Source of the DNA: Flavobacterium bernardetii
GTDB taxonomy: Bacteria; Bacteroidota; Bacteroidia; Flavobacteriales; Flavobacteriaceae
DNA length: 64,000 nt
Reading direction: 5' to 3'
Assembly: GCF_011305415.1 (NCBI RefSeq)
Contig: NZ_JAANOQ010000005.1
Span: 236,582-300,581, forward strand
Positions 57,891-64,000 of the stretch are shown here, piece after piece (position 1 is the first letter of the stretch; each line of letters opens with the position of its first letter). The position numbers were made by a program, and so were the translations under genes. The notes under the pieces were generated by a model that saw only the letters and a program-made list of their open reading frames with translations, was not told the DNA's origin and did no database searches.

Positions 57891-60800
57891 ATGAAAAAAC
57901 TACTTTTATTATTGTTTATGTTCGCTGGTTTAAATGTTTTTGGGCAAGCATTGACTCAAAACTTTGAAGGCGCAACATTTCCACCAACAGGTTGGACAAG
58001 ATTCGAGACCGGTACAGGTGTCGGTCAAAGTTGGGAAGAAACAAGTTCACCTACTTTCACTTTTGGTGGTGTAGGTAAATCTGCTTTACTTTTAAGAGAA
58101 AATGTTCCCGCGGGATTAGCAATTGACTGGTTAGTTACTTCTCAAGTAACAGTGCCTCCAAATGCTCAATTACGTTTTCAAACTAAAACCATTCAAGCGG
58201 GTGTTCAAGGAAGTTTGTTTGATGTTAAAGTATCAGCAGTTTCTCAAACAAATCCAGCAGACTTTACAACAATTCAATCATGGGATGAAGCTACATTAAC
58301 AACAACTAACAACGTTTTTGAAGAAAAAATCATTGATTTATCTGCTTATCCAACAGGAACTCTAATATACATTGCATTTGTAATGACAAATGATAATGGA
58401 GACAGATGGGTTATAGATAACGTAAATGTTATTGAAAAATGTTTGGATCCAATAGGACCGTTAACTACTGCTGGTGAAACTACTGATAGTGCTCTTTTAT
58501 CTTGGGGATCACCACTGGGATCAGGTATTTCACAATGGGAAGTTCAAGTTGTTAAGTCTACTTTGCCTTTTACTGATCCATCTGTTCAAACTCAAATAGC
58601 AAATACTAATACTAACTTTCAATTTATAGGTTTAACAGCAAATACATTATATAAATTTCAAGTACGTTCAGTTTGTACAGCAGGATTTACTAGTGATTGG
58701 TTTGGACCAAAAGGTTTTCAAACCGCATCCTTCGGAGATACGTGTGGTGGACCTATTATAGTAGGAAATAATGTAACTGCAGGTATTCCTCCCGTTACTA
58801 CTTTTGTATCAGGATTATTACCTTATCAAGTAACAGATAATACAATTAACTACACAGATTCAAACGATTTACCTCAACCATTAGCTTGTAGTGGAAGCGC
58901 TACGAATTATATGCAAGGTAATGATGTTTTTTATTCGTTTACACCAATAGCAAATGGTAACTATAATTTTAATTTAGCTCCAACAAGTGTTGGTTCTAGT
59001 CTTCACATTTATAGCGCTTGTCCTACTACACCAGGGGTAACCTGTTTGGGTGGTGCTGCAAATACAAATGCGAATCCAAGAAACATTACTTTAAATGGTT
59101 TATTAGGTGGTACCACATATTATGTTATAGTATCTTCAAGTGGAGGTGCTTCACAAACGTTTGGTTATACTTTAACGATACAACAAGTATTCTGTAACCA
59201 ACCAACAGGTTTAACAGCAACTAATATTACAAGTACATCTGCAGATATAGGATGGGCGGCTAATGCAGGAACTGTTTCATGGCAATACTCATTTGCACCA
59301 GCTCCTTACGGATTACCTACTGGTACAACATTTCCAACAACAGCAACAAACGCTGGTACTACTGTAACTGGGATTCCTGGTATTGTTTACCAATATTATG
59401 TAAGAGCAGATTGTAACGATGGGAATTATAGTATTTGGTCAGGCCCGTTTACTTTTACTTTACCTCAAGTTGCCATGCCATTAAACTTTACTGATGGTTT
59501 TGAAACTTTAACAGGTTGGACATTAAGTAATGGAACGCAATCTAATAAATGGGCAGTTGGTACAGGTATTAATAATGGCGGAACACATGCCCTATATATA
59601 ACTGATGATAATGGGGTTACAAATACGTATAATAATATAGCAACTTCAGTTGTTCACGCTTATAAAGATTTTATTATTCCTGCTGGAGCAACTCAATTGG
59701 ACTTCACTTTTGATTGGCGTTCATTAGGAGAGCTTCAAGATTATGTTAGAGTTTGGACTGTTCCTACTACTTTTAATCCAGTTGTAGGTACACAAATTAC
59801 TGCTTTAGCAAATAGCAGAATTAAAATTGGAAATGATTTTACGGCAGTTCCAACCTTTACAACAGAAAATTATACACTTAATGCTACTCCATATGCGGGT
59901 GGTACAATGCGTGTAGTTTTTGAATGGAGAAATAATAATGCAGTTGGAAATCAACCTCCTGCTGCAATTGATAATATAAAATTAGATTTAGTTCCTTGTC
60001 CGAAACCTTTGAATCCGACAATTTCTAATATTAACTATAATAATGCTCAAGTAAACTGGGCAAATGGAGGTTCTGAATCTCAATGGGAAGTAGTGGTTTT
60101 ACCGGTAGGTTCGCCAGCGCCAACAGCAGTTTCAGTTGGGACACCAGCTTCTACAAATCCATTTGTTATTACAGGATTAAGTTCAGTTACATGTTATGAT
60201 GTATACGTAAGAGCAGTATGTGCTCCAGGTGTTGTTAGTTTCTGGTCTACAGTTGCAACTTTCTGTACTACACCTCACTTTTGTGCAGGAGATAATTTTT
60301 ATGATACAGGTGGTGCAACTGGAGATTATGCAAATAGTCAAAATATCACAACAACAATTTGTCCAGATAATGCTGGTAATGTAGTTACTGTAATTTTCAA
60401 TCAGTTTAATTTAACTGCAGGAGATAATTTAGTAATTAGAGACGGAAATTTAATTACATCACCAAGTCTTGGAACTTATACAGGGACAACTTTGCCACCT
60501 TCATTTACAGCAACTTCTCCTAGTGGATGTTTAACATTTATGTTTACATCAAATGGCACTGGAGTAAGTACAGGTTGGGATGCTGAGATATATTGTACAA
60601 CACCAATTACTTGTCCAAAACCAATTACTTTAACTGCAACAAATGTTGGTACAACATCTGCTCAATTTAATTGGACTGAAACAGGAACTGCTTCACAATG
60701 GGAAATTATTGTGTTACCTCTTGGTTCACCTGTTCCTGCACCTGGAACTCCTGGAACTTTAGTTTCTACTAATCCTTTCGTTTGGACTCCATTAACACCA

Positions 60801-63800
60801 GGTACAGCATATACTTTCTTTGTAAGAGCTAAATGTTCACCTACTGATTTTAGTTTCTACTCAAATGGAGCTAACTTTTATACAAAACCACTAAATGACG
60901 AATGTGCTACACCACTAAATGTACCAGTAAATACAGATATGGCGTGTACGCTTATCACAGCTGGAACAATAACTGGAGCTACAAATTCTGGAACACCAAC
61001 TTCAACATGTGGTGGTGCGGCTGATGATGATACTTGGTTTTCGTTTACTGCAACTTCAGCAGCTCATATCATAAATTTTAATGATATTGTAGGGTCAACT
61101 ACAGATTTAAGTCATGCTATTTATTCAGGTACTTGTGGTGCATTGACTTTACTATATTGTGATGTAAATAACTTTAGTTATAACAATACATTTGTTATTG
61201 GTCAAACGTATTACATAAGAGTTTGGTCTGCAACAACAACCGCAAATCAGGTTGTTAATTTTAACGTATGTATCAATAGAGTAGGGCCTCCAATTTTGGC
61301 TGAAAACTCTTCGACTACTGCCGCTCCAACAACATATACGGTGTCACAGTTAGTAACAGATGTATTAGTTACTTCTCCATGTGGAATTGTATCAAACATT
61401 ACTTCTTCTACAGGTTTAAATTTTGGACAACAAAATGGTATTGGATATTTTAATAAAAATGGATCTTCATTTGGTTTAGATGAAGGAATTATTTTAGCAA
61501 CACGTTCTGCAAATACTTGTGATGGACCAAACGATGCAACTTCTGAAGGTACTGGAACTTGGCCTGGAGACGCACAATTGCTTGCTTATATACAATCTAC
61601 TGGAACAGATCCAGGGATAGCAAGTTATAACAACTCTTCAATTTTAGAATTTGATTTCGTGCCAATTGCTGATCAAATTAAATTTGATTTCATATTTGCT
61701 TCCGATGAATATGGGACGTTTCAATGTTCATATTCTGATGCTTTTGCATTTTTCTTGACAAATTTAGCAACGGGGACTACTACAAATTTAGCAGTTATTC
61801 CAGGTACTTCACCTGCTGTTCCTGTTGCAGTAACAACAATTAGAAATAATCTATATAATTCTAGTTGTGCTTCTGCAAACCCAACTTATTTTGATAAATT
61901 TTATGGGGCTGGAAATCCTCAGAATGGTTTACCAGATGTAATTGCACCAACTAACTTTAAAGGGTATACTGTGCCAATGTCTGCAACAGGAACTGTTGTC
62001 CCAGGACAAACATATCATATGAAATTTGTTGTTGGTGATAGAAATGACTCATCATTTGACAGTGCGGTTTTCTTAAGTAAATTTGATATTGGAAATGTAG
62101 ATTTAGGAAGTGATTTAACAGTTAATGGTAACAGTGCTTTATGTGCTGGTCAATCATATACAATTAATAGCGGATTAACGGCGCCTCCATATGGTTTTAC
62201 ATGGTATTTTATGGCTCCAAGTACATCAACATTTGTTGAATTGGTTGGTCAAACTGGACCAACATTAAATGTAACGCTTCCTGGAGAATACAAATTAGTA
62301 GCACAATATGTAGGGTCAGCTTGTGTGGGTGAAGATACAATCGTAGTGGAATTTTATCCAGATTTAATTCTTATCACACCAGAACCGAATGATATGTCAA
62401 TTTGTTCTACTACTCCTGTATTTGATTTAACTCAAAATACACCGGTAGTTACAGCTAATTTCCCAATACCTGCAGATTATGTAGTTTCATATTATACAAC
62501 TGAAGCAGATGCTATTGCTGGAATTAATGCAATTGCAAATCCAACTACATATGTTAATATTACAAATCCACAAACAATTTGGGTTAGAATTTATAATACT
62601 ATTACATTCTGTTCTGGTATCAAAAACTTTGAAATTCAAGTAGTTTCTCCTCCAACATCTGATATTGTTTACAATAGCACACCTTACTGCTTTAATGCAG
62701 AAATTGCTAACGTTACATTTACAGGTACTACAGGTGGAAATTATTCAATAGTTGGTAATCCTTTAAATATCTTTGTAGATGCAAATGGAACTGTAACTTG
62801 GAATAACCTAGTTACACCAGGAACATATACAGTTTATTATGAAATTGGAGCTGGAGCTTGTTCTTCAAATGATTCATTCATTATTACAATCGATACGCCA
62901 ATTACTGCTTCATTTACAAGTAGTAATGTAGCTTTATGTGAAGGTAATTCTACAACAGTAACATTAAGTGGTACGCCTAATGCGACAGTAACTTATAATG
63001 ATGGAACTTCAAATCAGACAATTGTTTTAGATGCAGCTGGAAATGCTTCATTTAACCATGTTGGTGGTACTAAAACATATTCTTTAGTTAATGTGATTTT
63101 AGGAGTATGTACGCAACCGTTGACAGGAACCGTTATGGTAACAGTAAATCCAATACCACAATTTACTATACCGGCAAATTTAACATTCTGTGCTGCATCA
63201 TCAAATACAATTTCTGTTACTCCAATTAACTTTAATTTAAATAATGTAACTTATGCATGGAACTTTAATACTAACCCATTGCCAGATACAACATCTACAA
63301 TTACGGTTAATCAATCTGGTACTTACACAGTTACTGTTACAACACCAGAAACATGTTTTAGTAGTCAGTCTACTGTAGTTAATTCTATTGCAGTTCCAGT
63401 TGCTGATATTTTAGCGGATGTTAATTTTTGTGATGAATATATTTTACAACCATTAGTAGGTGTAGGAAATTCATATCATACTGCCGCTAATGGATTAGGA
63501 ACACAATTAAATGCAGGTGATGTTATTACAACTTCTCAAACAATCTATATCTTTGCTCAGTCAGGTACTACACCAAACTGTACAGATGAAAGTGATTTTG
63601 TTGTAAATGTTGTTAGTTCTCCTACATTTGACATTACAGGACAATGTGAAGGAAATCAATTTGTATTAACGGCTAATGTTAGCAATCCTCAAGATTATAG
63701 TTTTGAATGGATGAATAGTTCAAGTGTAGTTGTTGGATCAACTTCAAGTACAATTACAATAAATAGCCCAGGTACTTATACTTGTACAATTACTAATTTA

Positions 63801-64000
63801 TCTGGTTCTATTGTTTGTTCAACACAAGTATCTATGTTATTTGACAATATTGTTTGCGACATTCAAAAAGGTATTTCACCAAACGGGGATGATAAGAATG
63901 ATTATTTGAAGTTGAAAGCAAATAAGGTTGAGATTTTCAACAGATACGGTAAGGAAGTTTATAGTAAAACGGATTACAATAACGATTGGCATGGTCAGTT
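57891..64000 (+). CDS. Giant multidomain secreted adhesin with T9SS type B sorting domain (runs off window)
   Basis: An open frame from ATG 57891 to the window end, at least 2036 codons, no stop seen. Signal MKKLLLLLFMFAGLNVFGQ. Then: a choice-of-anchor J (MAM-like) domain (about 20-184), FN3-like (185-280), a pre-peptidase-like domain (283-434), FN3 (436-525), second MAM-like (531-700), FN3 (702-795), a CUB-like domain with CAGDNFYDTGGATGDY (796-904), FN3 (905-1000), pre-peptidase-like (1001-1131), a choice-of-anchor L domain (FIFASDEYGTFQ; about 1132-1406), several Ig/PKD-like modules, and the start of the gliding-motility-associated type B domain (ISPNGDDKNDYLKLK at 1995, FNRYGKEVY). Probably a surface adhesin or motility-linked protein. 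Confidence 0.85.
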   Translation, partial: MKKLLLLLFMFAGLNVFGQALTQNFEGATFPPTGWTRFETGTGVGQSWEETSSPTFTFGGVGKSALLLRENVPAGLAIDWLVTSQVTVPPNAQLRFQTKTIQAGVQGSLFDVKVSAVSQTNPADFTTIQSWDEATLTTTNNVFEEKIIDLSAYPTGTLIYIAFVMTNDNGDRWVIDNVNVIEKCLDPIGPLTTAGETTDSALLSWGSPLGSGISQWEVQVVKSTLPFTDPSVQTQIANTNTNFQFIGLTANTLYKFQVRSVCTAGFTSDWFGPKGFQTASFGDTCGGPIIVGNNVTAGIPPVTTFVSGLLPYQVTDNTINYTDSNDLPQPLACSGSATNYMQGNDVFYSFTPIANGNYNFNLAPTSVGSSLHIYSACPTTPGVTCLGGAANTNANPRNITLNGLLGGTTYYVIVSSSGGASQTFGYTLTIQQVFCNQPTGLTATNITSTSADIGWAANAGTVSWQYSFAPAPYGLPTGTTFPTTATNAGTTVTGIPGIVYQYYVRADCNDGNYSIWSGPFTFTLPQVAMPLNFTDGFETLTGWTLSNGTQSNKWAVGTGINNGGTHALYITDDNGVTNTYNNIATSVVHAYKDFIIPAGATQLDFTFDWRSLGELQDYVRVWTVPTTFNPVVGTQITALANSRIKIGNDFTAVPTFTTENYTLNATPYAGGTMRVVFEWRNNNAVGNQPPAAIDNIKLDLVPCPKPLNPTISNINYNNAQVNWANGGSESQWEVVVLPVGSPAPTAVSVGTPASTNPFVITGLSSVTCYDVYVRAVCAPGVVSFWSTVATFCTTPHFCAGDNFYDTGGATGDYANSQNITTTICPDNAGNVVTVIFNQFNLTAGDNLVIRDGNLITSPSLGTYTGTTLPPSFTATSPSGCLTFMFTSNGTGVSTGWDAEIYCTTPITCPKPITLTATNVGTTSAQFNWTETGTASQWEIIVLPLGSPVPAPGTPGTLVSTNPFVWTPLTPGTAYTFFVRAKCSPTDFSFYSNGANFYTKPLNDECATPLNVPVNTDMACTLITAGTITGATNSGTPTSTCGGAADDDTWFSFTATSAAHIINFNDIVGSTTDLSHAIYSGTCGALTLLYCDVNNFSYNNTFVIGQTYYIRVWSATTTANQVVNFNVCINRVGPPILAENSSTTAAPTTYTVSQLVTDVLVTSPCGIVSNITSSTGLNFGQQNGIGYFNKNGSSFGLDEGIILATRSANTCDGPNDATSEGTGTWPGDAQLLAYIQSTGTDPGIASYNNSSILEFDFVPIADQIKFDFIFASDEYGTFQCSYSDAFAFFLTNLATGTTTNLAVIPGTSPAVPVAVTTIRNNLYNSSCASANPTYFDKFYGAGNPQNGLPDVIAPTNFKGYTVPMSATGTVVPGQTYHMKFVVGDRNDSSFDSAVFLSKFDIGNVDLGSDLTVNGNSALCAGQSYTINSGLTAPPYGFTWYFMAPSTSTFVELVGQTGPTLNVTLPGEYKLVAQYVGSACVGEDTIVVEFYPDLILITPEPNDMSICSTTPVFDLTQNTPVVTANFPIPADYVVSYYTTEADAIAGINAIANPTTYVNITNPQTIWVRIYNTITFCSGIKNFEIQVVSPPTSDIVYNSTPYCFNAEIANVTFTGTTGGNYSIVGNPLNIFVDANGTVTWNNLVTPGTYTVYYEIGAGACSSNDSFIITIDTPITASFTSSNVALCEGNSTTVTLSGTPNATVTYNDGTSNQTIVLDAAGNASFNHVGGTKTYSLVNVILGVCTQPLTGTVMVTVNPIPQFTIPANLTFCAASSNTISVTPINFNLNNVTYAWNFNTNPLPDTTSTITVNQSGTYTVTVTTPETCFSSQSTVVNSIAVPVADILADVNFCDEYILQPLVGVGNSYHTAANGLGTQLNAGDVITTSQTIYIFAQSGTTPNCTDESDFVVNVVSSPTFDITGQCEGNQFVLTANVSNPQDYSFEWMNSSSVVVGSTSSTITINSPGTYTCTITNLSGSIVCSTQVSMLFDNIVCDIQKGISPNGDDKNDYLKLKANKVEIFNRYGKEVYSKTDYNNDWHGQ

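Noticed and set aside
1..64000. Search for tRNA, rRNA, CRISPR, IS elements or prophage
   Set aside because: No cloverleaf, no rRNA-like conserved block, no regularly spaced repeat array and no transposase or integrase motif was seen. Short RNA genes could be missed by eye.
57891..64000. Frameshift or two-gene alternative for the giant adhesin
   Set aside because: Domain translations at several points (59481, 61461, 63840) are all in the same frame as the ATG at 57891, so one continuous gene is the simplest reading; every codon was not checked.

Overview
The window is AT-rich chromosomal DNA from a member of the Bacteroidota, almost certainly family Flavobacteriaceae and close to Flavobacterium. 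The lineage shows in several ways: TAnnTTTG promoter boxes (mostly TATATTTG or TACTTTTG) stand in place of sigma70 hexamers; Shine-Dalgarno sequences are absent; secreted proteins end in type IX secretion system (T9SS) sorting domains; a PorZ homologue and a Bat (Bacteroides aerotolerance) operon are present; and lineage families such as DUF4175, DUF4837 and DUF2480 occur. It is mostly core genome. There is no tRNA, rRNA, CRISPR array, transposase or phage gene that I can see.

Layout. 1-3641: the start of an SPFH membrane protein (minus strand), an outer-membrane barrel and two unknown secreted proteins, the last two preceded by identical 33-bp promoter/hairpin units. 3674-15199: gltX, a DUF4175 coiled-coil membrane protein, ybeY, mnmG, a methyltransferase, a Skp-like lipoprotein and a PIF1/RecD-like helicase. 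Four strong parS-like sites surround mnmG, suggesting the origin-proximal centromere zone. 15271-21483: DoxX protein, holB, pgk, a secreted propeller protein that lies between pgk and a decayed copy of the pgk 3' end, then a MltD-like transglycosylase. 21642-28622: a DUF4837 lipoprotein, elaA, a 56-residue membrane protein not previously delimited, a double OmpA protein, ctpA, rnpA and an M13 peptidase. 28725-34586: a large T9SS cargo protein, a SCO1-like protein, a lipoprotein and an AlbA_2 protein.

34755-42854 is the Bat operon: moxR, DUF58, a BatD-like protein, batA, a batB-batC fusion and batD. Most junctions overlap and should be translationally coupled. It is followed by porZ-recO, ileS, a DksA-like gene and lspA. 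On the minus strand 53165-50568 is a compact PadR-controlled operon: regulator, membrane protein, 59-residue membrane protein, serine hydrolase. 53307-56422 holds the Fe-S genes sufS, sufE and a sufT-type gene with a lipoprotein inserted, then DUF2480. hflX follows on the minus strand. From 57891 a very large multidomain adhesin runs off the window end inside a T9SS type B sorting domain.

Themes. The intergenic spacers are unusually rich in short repeat mosaics of at least six different word families, and one has been captured in frame inside a signal peptide. T9SS machinery (PorZ) and at least three cargoes are present. The most informative structural oddities are the parS cluster, the duplicated pgk tail, the repeat inside the BatD-like gene and the batB-batC fusion with a relic signal peptide.
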